From JBFAPK01 sp040676675 (GTDB lineage: Bacteria > Actinomycetota > Actinomycetes > Mycobacteriales > Micromonosporaceae), in contig NZ_JBFAPK010000055.1 in NCBI RefSeq assembly GCF_040676675.1, positions 1-47,762 on the forward strand: a stretch of DNA of 47,762 bases, written 5' to 3'. Positions 1-7,335 of this stretch are shown here, piece by piece. The notes under the pieces were generated by a model. That model saw only the letters and a program-made list of their open reading frames with translations, ran no database searches and was not told the DNA's origin. Position 1 is the stretch's first letter; each line of letters begins with the position of its first letter. The translations under genes were made by a program, and so were the position numbers.

Positions 1-27
1 CAGCAACCAGAAGTGGACCGCCCCCGC
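1..27 (+). repeat. Left copy of an inverted repeat at the window ends
   Basis: Bases 2-27 are identical to the reverse complement of 47736-47761 (26 of 26). Both encode the end of a ricin-type lectin domain and the start of its linker, in the same reading phase. Confidence 0.9.
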
Positions 28-943
28 ACCCGGCGGCGGTGGCACTCCCCCGCCCGGTGGCGGACCGGCCGGCCGCGCCGCCGCGCCCTACCTCTACCAG
101 TGGGGCAGCCCGCCGAGCGCGACCAGCATCATGTCCACCACCGGCATCCGCTGGTTCACCCTCGCCTTCATCCTCTCCAACGGCAGCTGCAACCCGGCCT
201 GGGACGGCGCGCGGGCGCTGACCGGCGGCAGCGACCAGAGCCTGATCAACAGCATCCGCGGCGCCGGTGGCGACGTGATCGTCTCCTTCGGGGGGTGGTC
301 CGGCAACAAGCTCGGCGAGTCCTGCACCAGCGCCAGCGCCCTCGCCGCCGCCTACCAGCGGGTGATCAGCGCGTACGGGCTGCGCGCGATCGACCTCGAC
401 ATCGAGGCGACCGAGTACTCGAACACCACCGTGCAGCAGCGGATCGTCGACGCCCTGAAGATCGTCCGGGCCAACAACCCGGGCCTGGTCATCTACATCA
501 CCATCGGTACCGAGAAGACCGGCCCGGACCGTGGCCTGATCAACCGGGCCGCCGCGGGCGGGCTCGCCATCGACGGCTGGACCATCATGCCGTTCAACTT
601 CGGCGGCGCCGGCCAGAACATGGGCAGCCTCACCCTGCAGGCCTCGGAGGGGCTCAAGTCGGCGCTGCGCAGCGCGTACGGCTACTCGGACGCGGACGCG
701 TACCGCCGGATGGGCATCTCCTCGATGAACGGGATCACCGACAACTCCGAGACGGTGACCCAGGCCGACTTCAACACCATGCTCGGCTACGTGCAGCAGC
801 ACCAGCTCGCCCGCTTCACCTACTGGGCGCTCAACCGCGACCGGCCCTGCGCCGGCGGCGGCGACGCCACCTCGTCCTGCAGCGGCATCAGCCAGCAGAA
901 CTGGGACTTCACCCGGATCATCGCCCAGTACCAGGGCGGCTGA
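1..943 (+). CDS. Secreted GH18 chitinase with ricin-type lectin module, 5' end missing
   Basis: The reading frame is open from base 2 to the TGA at 941-943, so the start and the N-terminal part lie outside the window. The first visible residues, SNQKWT, look like the last QxW repeat of a ricin-B (CBM13) lectin domain. A Pro/Gly/Ala linker follows, then a catalytic domain of about 280 residues starting near base 90. The GH18 signature is seen as IDLDIE at about bases 388-405, with the final Glu as the expected acid/base catalyst; GH18 enzymes hydrolyse chitin with retention through substrate-assisted catalysis. Conserved blocks such as WFTLAFILSNG, VIVSFGGWSG and FTYWALNRDRPC match actinomycete chitinases. 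The product is expected to be extracellular. A strong hairpin follows the stop. The family call is firm; the exact polymer specificity is inferred. Confidence 0.9.
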   Translation, partial: SNQKWTAPAPGGGGTPPPGGGPAGRAAAPYLYQWGSPPSATSIMSTTGIRWFTLAFILSNGSCNPAWDGARALTGGSDQSLINSIRGAGGDVIVSFGGWSGNKLGESCTSASALAAAYQRVISAYGLRAIDLDIEATEYSNTTVQQRIVDALKIVRANNPGLVIYITIGTEKTGPDRGLINRAAAGGLAIDGWTIMPFNFGGAGQNMGSLTLQASEGLKSALRSAYGYSDADAYRRMGISSMNGITDNSETVTQADFNTMLGYVQQHQLARFTYWALNRDRPCAGGGDATSSCSGISQQNWDFTRIIAQYQGG

Positions 944-960
944 CCGGCACCACCACCAGC

Positions 961-999
961 GATGCCCCCGCGCCGGACCCCCTCCGGCGCGGGGGCATC
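961..999 (+). terminator. Terminator hairpin of the chitinase gene
   Basis: A perfect 17-bp inverted repeat (961-977 with 983-999) encloses a loop of five C residues and begins 18 bases after the chitinase stop codon. There is no T-tract, which is common for actinobacterial intrinsic terminators. Confidence 0.75.
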
Positions 1000-1096
1000 G
1001 TCGCGTCGCACCGCCCTCGCGCCCACCACACACCGACCGACGCCGACCGGCACCGGTCACCGGCCCGGCGCGGCCGGGCGGCGCGAAGGCCCTCCG

Positions 1097-1822
1097 TCAC
1101 CTGGTGGTGTGGGCTCCCCCGTTGACGTGCAGCGTCTGTCCGGTGATGTGGCGCGCGCCTTCGGAGGCGAGGAAGTACGCGGTCTCGGCGACGTCGTCGG
1201 GGTGCCCGGCGCGCTTGTCGTGCGTCGCCTCGATCAGGGCGGCCCGCCGCTGCTCGCTCAGCTGCCCCCGGAAGAAGTCGGTCTCGGCGATGTAGCCGGG
1301 CGAGATCAGGTTCGCCGTCACGCCCCGGGGGCCCACCACCGAGGACAGCCCGGCGGTCCACGCGGCAACGGCGGCCTTCGCCGCCCCGTACGAGGTGGTG
1401 GCGTACTCGGCGCCGATGGAACCGACGTTGATGATCGAACCGCCGGGCCGCAGCCTGTCGAGCACCGCGGTCGTGGTGAGTACCGCGCTGAGCAGGTTCG
1501 CGTCCAGGTTGGCGCGCCACGCCGCGAGCACCTGCTCCAGGGGCGTGCCCGGCCGGCCGGGCGGGTCGAGGTCCGTGTTCCCACCGGCCATGTTCACCAA
1601 CACGTCGAGGCCGGTGCCGAGTTCGTCGGCCATCCGCTCCACCTGACCCGGTTCGGTCGCGTCGCAGACGATCGGTCGGGCGTCGATCTCCGCCGCCGTG
1701 GCGGTGAGCCGGTCCGCGTTACGTCCGGTAATGATCACCGTATCGCCCGCGACCCGGAACCGCGCGGCCACCGCCCTGCCGATTCCGCTTCCGCCACCCG
1801 TGACGAGCACGATCCGATCCAC
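1097..1822 (-). CDS. SDR-family oxidoreductase, divergent from a MarR regulator
   Basis: This 241-residue protein is a classical short-chain dehydrogenase/reductase. The nucleotide-binding motif TGGGSGIG is at residues 8-15, NMAG at 77-80 takes the place of the usual NNAG, and the catalytic Ser, Tyr and Lys are about S135, Y145 and K149 (SYGAAK). It is expected to be a cytoplasmic NAD(P)(H)-dependent enzyme; the substrate cannot be read from the sequence. The GTG start has a GGAG element five bases upstream. The gene faces away from the MarR gene at 1894, and the 71-bp space between them holds two operator palindromes, so the neighbouring MarR protein probably represses both genes. No close downstream partner gene is on this strand. 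Confidence 0.88.
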   Translation of the reverse strand: MDRIVLVTGGGSGIGRAVAARFRVAGDTVIITGRNADRLTATAAEIDARPIVCDATEPGQVERMADELGTGLDVLVNMAGGNTDLDPPGRPGTPLEQVLAAWRANLDANLLSAVLTTTAVLDRLRPGGSIINVGSIGAEYATTSYGAAKAAVAAWTAGLSSVVGPRGVTANLISPGYIAETDFFRGQLSEQRRAALIEATHDKRAGHPDDVAETAYFLASEGARHITGQTLHVNGGAHTTR

Positions 1823-1839
1823 AGCCGCTCCATTACTAT

Positions 1840-1874
1840 GTTTAGCTCTAAACGAATTACGTTTAGAGCTAAAC
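1840..1874. promoter_or_regulatory. Double palindromic operator between SDR and MarR genes
   Basis: GTTTAGCTCTAAAC at 1840-1853 and its exact reverse complement GTTTAGAGCTAAAC at 1861-1874 are separated by seven bases. Each half is itself a palindrome (GTTTAG facing CTAAAC). The two centres are 21 bp apart, two helical turns, so two dimers would sit on the same DNA face. MarR proteins typically bind AT-rich palindromes between divergent genes, which matches this arrangement. Binding by the adjacent MarR protein is inferred. Confidence 0.85.
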
Positions 1875-1893
1875 GTAGCGCGGAGGGTGCCTC

Positions 1894-2454
1894 ATGTCCA
1901 ACCACCTCGACCACGAGGCGTACCCGCTCGATCCGGCCTCGGCCTGGCCGGCGGCCGACATCGCCGCGTCCTGGCAGCGGGAACTGCCCGGCGTGCGTAC
2001 CGAGTCGATCGAGATCGTCACGCCGATCTGGCGGATCGCGAAGCTGCTCGCGGACGATCGCCGCCGCACGCTGGCCGCGCTCGGGATCGATCCCTCCACG
2101 CTCGACCTGCTCAGCGTGCTACGCCGGTCCGGCCCGCCGTACGAGCTCAGCACCCGCGAGATCACCCGCAGGACGCTCGTCACGGCCGGCGCCATCTCGC
2201 AGCGCGTGGCCCGGGCCGAGCAGGCCGGCCTGGTCGAGCGATCCCCCTCGGCCGCGTCGCGACGGGCGGTCTCCGTCCGGCTGACGGAAGCCGGTCACAC
2301 CCTGATCGAGAGGACCGTGCGCGAGCTGCTCGAACACGAGGCCGACCTGATCGCCGGGCTCACCGCGAGCGACCGGACCACGCTCAGGGACCTGCTCGCC
2401 AAGACCGAACAGCTCCTCAACGCGCCTCCACCCCCACCCACGACGCTGCCCTGA
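1894..2454 (+). CDS. MarR-family transcriptional regulator
   Basis: This 186-residue protein has a winged-helix core of MarR type: the stretch around STREITRRTLVTAGAISQRV (about residues 90-109) is the recognition region, followed by the wing with SRRAVSVRLTEAGH. MarR proteins are dimeric ligand-responsive repressors. The ATG start follows a GGAGGG element at 1882-1887. The double palindrome at 1840-1874 overlaps the likely promoter, so autoregulation and control of the divergent SDR gene are expected. The protein has an extended N-terminus of about 35 residues before the first core helix and a Pro-rich C-terminus. A GC-rich hairpin follows downstream. The inducing ligand is unknown. Confidence 0.88.
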   Translation: MSNHLDHEAYPLDPASAWPAADIAASWQRELPGVRTESIEIVTPIWRIAKLLADDRRRTLAALGIDPSTLDLLSVLRRSGPPYELSTREITRRTLVTAGAISQRVARAEQAGLVERSPSAASRRAVSVRLTEAGHTLIERTVRELLEHEADLIAGLTASDRTTLRDLLAKTEQLLNAPPPPPTTLP

Positions 2455-2540
2455 CCGGCGGGGCCGGGCACGCGCGAACGCGACCCCGCCCACGACGCCG
2501 GCCCCGACCGGCGGGGCCGGCGTGCGCGAACGCCACCCCG
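2453..2540. repeat. Pair of imperfect direct repeats after the first MarR gene
   Basis: A unit of about 36 bp at 2453-2488 recurs at 2506-2540 with a few changes. Both units begin GACCGGCGGGGCCGG and end in an ACCCCG block. The first overlaps the MarR stop codon. This looks like a local duplication that built the hairpin at 2495-2523. Confidence 0.6.
2495..2523 (+). terminator. Terminator hairpin of the first MarR gene
   Basis: An 11-bp perfect stem (2495-2505 with 2513-2523) with a seven-base loop lies 40 bases after the MarR stop and just before the AT-rich promoter of the next gene. It has no T-tract. Confidence 0.55.
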
Positions 2541-2550
2541 GCCAGATGAA

Positions 2551-2576
2551 TTGACTTTTTATATAGATTCTGGATA
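2551..2576 (+). promoter_or_regulatory. AT-rich promoter, probably leaderless, of the second MarR gene
   Basis: TATAGA at 2562-2567 fits a -10 element, and its last base is eight bases before the A of the ATG at 2576, so transcription would begin at or next to the start codon. No Shine-Dalgarno sequence precedes the ATG. A TTGACT at 2551-2556 is too close to serve as the -35 of this -10 element. This 30-bp AT-rich patch stands out from the GC-rich surroundings. Confidence 0.5.
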
Positions 2577-3076
2577 TGTTCCCGGCCGTGGGACGAACGG
2601 CGGACGAGCACGGCCGGGAACTGGACGTCGACGAGCTGACGACGCTCATCGAGGACTTCAACTCCCTGTTCATCCGGCTCCCGACGGTGCGGCAGCTCAG
2701 CTTCAGCTCGCTGTCGGTGCTGCACACGCTCTCCCGCCGGGGGCCGATGCGGCTGACCGCGCTGACCGCGACGGAACAGCTCACGCAGCCGGCGATCACC
2801 AGCCTCGTGGCCCGGCTGGAGCGGGACGGCTTGATCGAGCGCCGGCCCGATCCCGCCGACGGCCGCGCCGTACTGGTGGCACCGACCTCGGCCGGGGCGG
2901 AGATCGTCCGGTCGCGGCACGCGAGCCGGGTGGCCGGGCTCGCGCGGCTCATCGCGGGTCTGGACGACGAGCAGCGCGACGCCGTCGCGCGCGCGATGCC
3001 CGCGCTGCGCCGCGTCATCGAGCTGGGCGCCGCCGGCCCGCCGAGCGCCGAGGCCGGCCGGCGGCCACCGGGCTGA
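2576..3076 (+). CDS. MarR-family transcriptional regulator
   Basis: This 166-residue protein has a MarR winged helix: LTALTATEQLTQPAITSLVA (residues 60-79) is the helix-turn-helix and ERRPDPADGRAVLVAPT is the wing with the typical DxRA pattern. It shares little sequence with the MarR protein just upstream, so the two are not a recent duplication. The ATG lacks a ribosome-binding site and lies right after a -10-like TATAGA, which points to leaderless translation. The epoxide hydrolase gene starts 77 bp downstream on the same strand and may be in the same transcript. The ligand and target are unknown. Confidence 0.85.
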   Translation: MFPAVGRTADEHGRELDVDELTTLIEDFNSLFIRLPTVRQLSFSSLSVLHTLSRRGPMRLTALTATEQLTQPAITSLVARLERDGLIERRPDPADGRAVLVAPTSAGAEIVRSRHASRVAGLARLIAGLDDEQRDAVARAMPALRRVIELGAAGPPSAEAGRRPPG

Positions 3077-3152
3077 CCGCCCGCGTCGCGGGAGACCACC
3101 CGGCGAGGCCGCCGCGTGTCCGACCGATCATCCGAGACACCGAGGACCGACC

Positions 3153-4382
3153 ATGGCAGACAGCTCCTTCCCCCCGCGGCCGACGCCGATCCACGTGCCC
3201 GACGCGGTGCTCGACGACCTGGCCACCCGGCTGCGGGCCACCCGCTGGCCCCGGGAGATCGGCAACGAGGACGGCTACTACGGCCTGCGTGGCCCGTACC
3301 TGCGGGAACTCGTGGCGTACTGGATCGACGGGTACGACTGGCGCGCCGCCGAGAAGGCGATCAACGCGTACGAGCACTACCGGGTCGACGTCGGCGGCGT
3401 ACCGGTGCACTTCATGCGCCGGCCCGGGGTCGGCCCGAACCCCACCCCGCTGATCCTCTCCCACGGCTGGCCGTGGACGTTCTGGCACTGGGCCAAGGTG
3501 GTCGACCCGCTGGCCGATCCCGGCGCGTACGGCGCCGACCCGGCCGAGGCGTTCGACGTCATCGTGCCCTCCCTGCCCGGCTTCGGGTTCTCCACCCCGT
3601 TGACCGAGCACCCCGACATGAACTTCTGGAAGATCGCCGAGGTCTGGCACGAGCTGATGACCGGCGTCCTCGGCCACCGGCGGTACGCGGCGGCCGGCTG
3701 CGACGTCGGCGCGCTGGTCACCGGACAGCTGGGGCACAAGTACGCCGACGAACTGTACGGCATCCACATCGGCTCGGCGCAGAAGCTGACCATGTTCAAC
3801 GGCGACCGGGGCTGGGACCTCTCGGGCGGCAATCCCATCCCCGACGACCTCCCGGCCGACCTCCGCGCGCGGCTCGTGGCGCTGGAGAAACGGTTCGCGG
3901 TGCACCTCGCCGCGCACGTGCTGGATCCGGCGACGCTCGGGTACGGGCTCACCGACTCGCCGGTCGGCATGCTCGCCTGGATACTGCAACGCTGGACCAC
4001 CTGGTCGGACAGCCGCGGCGACATCGAGACCGTCTTCACCAAGGACGACCTGCTCACCCACGCCACCATCTACTGGGCGTGCGACGCCATCGGCTCCTCG
4101 ATCCGCACCTACGCGAACAACAACCGCTACCCGTGGCGGCCGTCGCACGACCGGTGGCCCGTCGTCGAGGCGCCCACCGGCATCACCTTCGTGGGGCACG
4201 AGAACCCGCCCGGCGTCACCACCGCGGAGCAGCGGGTGCGGCACTTCCTCGACAGCGACCGCGCCGCCTGGTACCACCACGTCAACATCACCGCGTACGA
4301 CCACGGCGGGCACTTCATCCCCTGGGAGATACCCGACGAGTGGGTGGACGACCTGCGCCGCACCTTCCGCGGCCGCCGGTGA
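3153..4382 (+). CDS. Epoxide hydrolase, alpha/beta-hydrolase fold
   Basis: This 409-residue enzyme matches the EHN-type epoxide hydrolases, which hydrolyse epoxides to diols through a covalent Asp ester. An N-terminal lid domain (about residues 10-85) precedes the hydrolase core. The oxyanion-hole motif HGWP is at 104-107, the nucleophile is probably D184 in the stretch GCDVG (families more often show GGDWG), and the base is the His of DHGGHF near residue 387. There is no signal peptide, so a cytoplasmic enzyme is expected. It follows a MarR gene by 77 bp and converges on an SDR gene ten bases downstream. It may take part in detoxifying epoxides or in a small catabolic route; the substrate is unknown. 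Confidence 0.9.
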   Translation: MADSSFPPRPTPIHVPDAVLDDLATRLRATRWPREIGNEDGYYGLRGPYLRELVAYWIDGYDWRAAEKAINAYEHYRVDVGGVPVHFMRRPGVGPNPTPLILSHGWPWTFWHWAKVVDPLADPGAYGADPAEAFDVIVPSLPGFGFSTPLTEHPDMNFWKIAEVWHELMTGVLGHRRYAAAGCDVGALVTGQLGHKYADELYGIHIGSAQKLTMFNGDRGWDLSGGNPIPDDLPADLRARLVALEKRFAVHLAAHVLDPATLGYGLTDSPVGMLAWILQRWTTWSDSRGDIETVFTKDDLLTHATIYWACDAIGSSIRTYANNNRYPWRPSHDRWPVVEAPTGITFVGHENPPGVTTAEQRVRHFLDSDRAAWYHHVNITAYDHGGHFIPWEIPDEWVDDLRRTFRGRR

Positions 4383-4392
4383 CCGGGGCCCG

Positions 4393-5208
4393 TCAACGGA
4401 GCGTGATCACGTTACCGGTGATCAGCCCGGCGGCGTCGGAGGCGAGGTAGGCGATCACCTCGGCGACCTGCTCGGGTGTGGCGACGTGGACGAGCTGGTC
4501 GCTGGCGGCGACGAACTCGCGGACCGAGTCGGTGACCCAGCCGGTGTCGGTGACGGGCGGGTGCACCACGTTGGCGGTGATCCCGAGCGGTGCCAGCTCC
4601 ATCGCCGCCGACATCGTGTAGTTGACCTGGGCCGCCTTCGCGGCGCCGTACGAGACCTCCTCCGGAAAGCCCAGGTCACCGCCGGAGGTCAGGCCGACGA
4701 TCCGGCCCCAGGTGGCGCCCCGCGCGGCGTGCCGCCGGGCCAGTTCGGCGATGAGCAGGGCCGGCGCCATCGCGTCGACGGCGAACTGCTGCCGCCAGGT
4801 GCCGGCCGCGACCGGTCGCAGCCGCCGTCCGTGCCGGTCCACCGCGTCGGGCTTGAAGGTGTCCTGCACCCAGCCGGTCGCGTTGTTGACCAGGATGTCG
4901 ACCGGGCCCAGCTCCGCCTCGGCCGTGTCGAAGAGCCGCCCCGGCACCTCGGGGTCGCGCAGGTCGGCCTCGACGGCGACGGCCCGACCCCCGGCGCGGC
5001 GAATCCGCTCGACCACGCGCTCGGCGTGGCGGGCCCGGTTCGCCCGGTACGCCTCGGGCACGCCCGGGTCCGGCTCGTCCGCCTCCCGCCAGTACGCGCA
5101 GAGCACCGCGCGGCCCGCGGCGGCCAGCGCGACGGCGGTCGCGGCCCCGATGCCGTGGTTGGCGCCCGTCACGATGGCGACGTGCGCGGGCGCGGAGTCT
5201 GCTGGCAT
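4393..5208 (-). CDS. SDR-family oxidoreductase
   Basis: This protein is 271 residues long when started at the ATG at 5208, which has GGGAG five bases upstream. The frame stays open further upstream but without a ribosome-binding site. The Rossmann motif TGANHGIG is at residues 14-21, NNATG replaces NNAG, and the active-site Tyr and Lys are in SYGAAK. A stretch rich in charged residues after the second beta strand (YWREADEPDPGVPEAYRANR) is longer than usual for the family. The C-terminus ends in GNVITLR, resembling the common end GxxxxVDGG but shortened. The gene converges with the epoxide hydrolase gene. The substrate is unknown. Confidence 0.87.
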   Translation of the reverse strand: MPADSAPAHVAIVTGANHGIGAATAVALAAAGRAVLCAYWREADEPDPGVPEAYRANRARHAERVVERIRRAGGRAVAVEADLRDPEVPGRLFDTAEAELGPVDILVNNATGWVQDTFKPDAVDRHGRRLRPVAAGTWRQQFAVDAMAPALLIAELARRHAARGATWGRIVGLTSGGDLGFPEEVSYGAAKAAQVNYTMSAAMELAPLGITANVVHPPVTDTGWVTDSVREFVAASDQLVHVATPEQVAEVIAYLASDAAGLITGNVITLR

Positions 5209-5474
5209 TCGTTCTCCCGGCGGGCGGCGGTGGTTCGGGGTGGCAGTCTCGCGCCCCCGGGCGCCGACCTCAAGCGAATTCCGGCCGGCGGCCCGGCTCT
5301 CACGCGGGGCCTCGTCTCCCGCCGACGGGCGTCGCCGCGTCGGCCCCGCGCCGGGGCGGCGGCCGGCGGACACCATGCCAGCTCGGCGGGCGGCGGGCAC
5401 CATGCCGGGGCGGGCACGGTGCCGGATGTGACGTCCTGCCGGCGCAAACGGCCCGGATGGGCGAAACTACCGCT
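5209..5474. other. GC-rich divergent intergenic region, no clear signal
   Basis: These 266 bases separate two divergent SDR genes. They contain two nearby copies of a CACCATGCC motif (about 5374 and 5399) and runs of GGCGG, but no convincing -10/-35 pair and no palindromic operator were seen. Confidence 0.4.
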
Positions 5475-6236
5475 ATGGCATCCTCCCGGCTCGACGGCGC
5501 GGTCGCCCTGGTCACCGGCGCGTCGTCCGGCATCGGCGCGGCCGCCGCGCGCCGACTGGCCGCCCTCGGGGCCCGGCTCTTCGTGGCCGGCCGCGACGCC
5601 GAGCGGCTCGGCGCCGTCGCCCGCGCCGTCAACGGAACCGCGCTGACCTGCGACCTGACCGAACCCGGGGCCGCCACCGAACTCGCGGCGCTGGTGCTGG
5701 AGACGGCCGGCCGGGTCGACGTACTGGTCAACAACGCCGGGCAGGGCTGGGCCGGGGCGCTGACGGCGATGGACGACGCCGACATCACCCGGCTGATCAC
5801 CGTGAACCTGACCGCGCCGGTCTCGCTGACCCGGGCCGTGCTCCCCGGGATGCTGGCGCGCGGGCGCGGCCACCTCGGCTTCGTCGGCTCCATCGCGGGG
5901 CGGCTCGGGGTGCGGGAGGAGGCCGTCTACTCGGCCGCCAAGGCGGGGTTGACCGTCTTCGCCGACAGCCTGCGCCAGGAGACCGCCGGCACCGGGATAG
6001 TCGTCACCGAGCTGGTGCCGGCCGTGGTCGACACCGCCTTCTTCGCCACCCGGGGACGCCCGTACCAGCGCAGTTCGCCGCAGCCCGTACCGCCCGACCG
6101 GGCCGCCGACGCGCTGCTCGGTGCGATGCTGCGCGGCCGGCACGAGGCGTACCTGCCCAGATGGATGTACCTGCCGGTGGCGCTGCGGGCGACGCTGCCC
6201 CGGACCTACCGCCGGCTCGCCGCCCGGTTCGGCTGA
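5475..6236 (+). CDS. SDR-family oxidoreductase
   Basis: From the ATG at 5475 the protein is 253 residues long; an in-frame ATG at 5457 would add six residues, and neither start has a clear ribosome-binding site. TGASSGIG (about 14-21), NNAG and YSAAK are all present, so the SDR fold and catalytic triad are intact. The C-terminal part (RWMYLPVALRATLPRTYRRLA) resembles the membrane-proximal tails of SDRs acting on lipids, but this is only suggestive. It ends 58 bp from the end of hpnH on the opposite strand, so it is a convergent neighbour of the hopanoid operon rather than a member. The substrate is unknown. Confidence 0.86.
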   Translation: MASSRLDGAVALVTGASSGIGAAAARRLAALGARLFVAGRDAERLGAVARAVNGTALTCDLTEPGAATELAALVLETAGRVDVLVNNAGQGWAGALTAMDDADITRLITVNLTAPVSLTRAVLPGMLARGRGHLGFVGSIAGRLGVREEAVYSAAKAGLTVFADSLRQETAGTGIVVTELVPAVVDTAFFATRGRPYQRSSPQPVPPDRAADALLGAMLRGRHEAYLPRWMYLPVALRATLPRTYRRLAARFG

Positions 6237-6293
6237 CCGGGCGCCACCAGCCGGACCGGGCGCGGCGACGCTGACGGGCGCGCGGCACGCCGG

Positions 6294-7298
6294 TCAGCCG
6301 GCGCGCAGCGCCCGCAGGGACTCGCGCAGCGAGGACATGGTCGCCAGCACGGCGGTCGGCTCGTACCCGCAGTGGGCCATGCAGTTGGCGCAGCGGTCGT
6401 CCCGCCCGCGCCCGTACGCGGACCAGTCGGTGGTCTCCACCAGCTCGCGGTACGTCTTGGCGTACCCGTCCCCGAGCAGGTAGCAGGGACGCTGCCAGCC
6501 GAAGAGCGAGTACGACGGGATCGCCCACGCGGTGCACGGGAAGTCGACCTTCCCCTCCAGGAAGTCCAGGAAGAGCGGCGAGTGGTTGAGCCGCCAGCGC
6601 CGGCGCCGCCCGTCGGCGAACGCCTTGCGGAACATCGCCCGGGTCTCCGTCACGCCCAGGAAGTGATCCTGGTCCGGCGCCTTGTCGTACGCGTACGCCG
6701 GCGAGAGCATCATCTGGTCCACGGCCAGCTCGTCGTTGAGGAAGTCGAGGACCTCGATCACCGTCTGCGGCGTGTCCGTGGAGAAGAACGTGGTGTTGCT
6801 GGTGACCCGGAAGCCGCGCCGCTTCGCCTCCCGTACGGCCGCCACCGCCTCGTCGAAGACGCCCTCCTTGCAGACCGAGGCGTCGTGGCGCTCCCGCAAC
6901 CCGTCGATGTGCACGGCGAAGGAGAAGTACGGCGAGGGCCGGAACCTGTCCAGCTTCTTGGTCAGCAACGCGGCGTTGGTGCAGAGGAAGACGTACTTGC
7001 GGCGCCTGACCAACTCGGCGACGAGCGTGTCGATCTGCGGGTGCATCAGCGGCTCCCCGCCGGCGATGGAGACCATCGGCGCGCCGCACTCCTCTATCGC
7101 GGCGAGCGCCTGCTCCACCGGCATGCGCTGTTTCAGCACGTCGGCCGGGTGCTGGATCTTGCCGCAGCCGGCGCACTTCAGGTTGCAGGCGAAGAGCGGC
7201 TCCAGCTCCACGATGAGCGGGAAGTACCGCTTGCGGCGCAGCCGCTGGGTCACCAGGTAGCGTCCCATCCGCAGGCTCTGGCGCAGGGGCATGCCCAT
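6294..7298 (-). CDS. hpnH: Adenosyl-hopene transferase HpnH (radical SAM)
   Basis: This 334-residue protein matches HpnH, the radical SAM enzyme that joins a 5'-deoxyadenosyl unit to diploptene (hopene) in the first step to extended C35 hopanoids. The cluster-binding CxxxCxxC motif is C38, C42 and C45 (CNLKCAGC), followed by the SAM-binding GGEP region (residues 79-82). The C-terminal CANCMAHCGYEP stretch is also typical. It is the last gene of the minus-strand hopanoid operon and begins 37 bp after the HpnG-IspH stop. ATG at 7298 is preceded by a GGGTGG element; an ATG two codons in is an alternative. Presence of hpnH implies that the host makes adenosylhopane-derived lipids. Confidence 0.96.
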   Translation of the reverse strand: MGMPLRQSLRMGRYLVTQRLRRKRYFPLIVELEPLFACNLKCAGCGKIQHPADVLKQRMPVEQALAAIEECGAPMVSIAGGEPLMHPQIDTLVAELVRRRKYVFLCTNAALLTKKLDRFRPSPYFSFAVHIDGLRERHDASVCKEGVFDEAVAAVREAKRRGFRVTSNTTFFSTDTPQTVIEVLDFLNDELAVDQMMLSPAYAYDKAPDQDHFLGVTETRAMFRKAFADGRRRRWRLNHSPLFLDFLEGKVDFPCTAWAIPSYSLFGWQRPCYLLGDGYAKTYRELVETTDWSAYGRGRDDRCANCMAHCGYEPTAVLATMSSLRESLRALRAG

Positions 7299-7335
7299 CA
7301 GCGCACCACCCCGTCTCGTCCGGCTTGTCCCGTCA

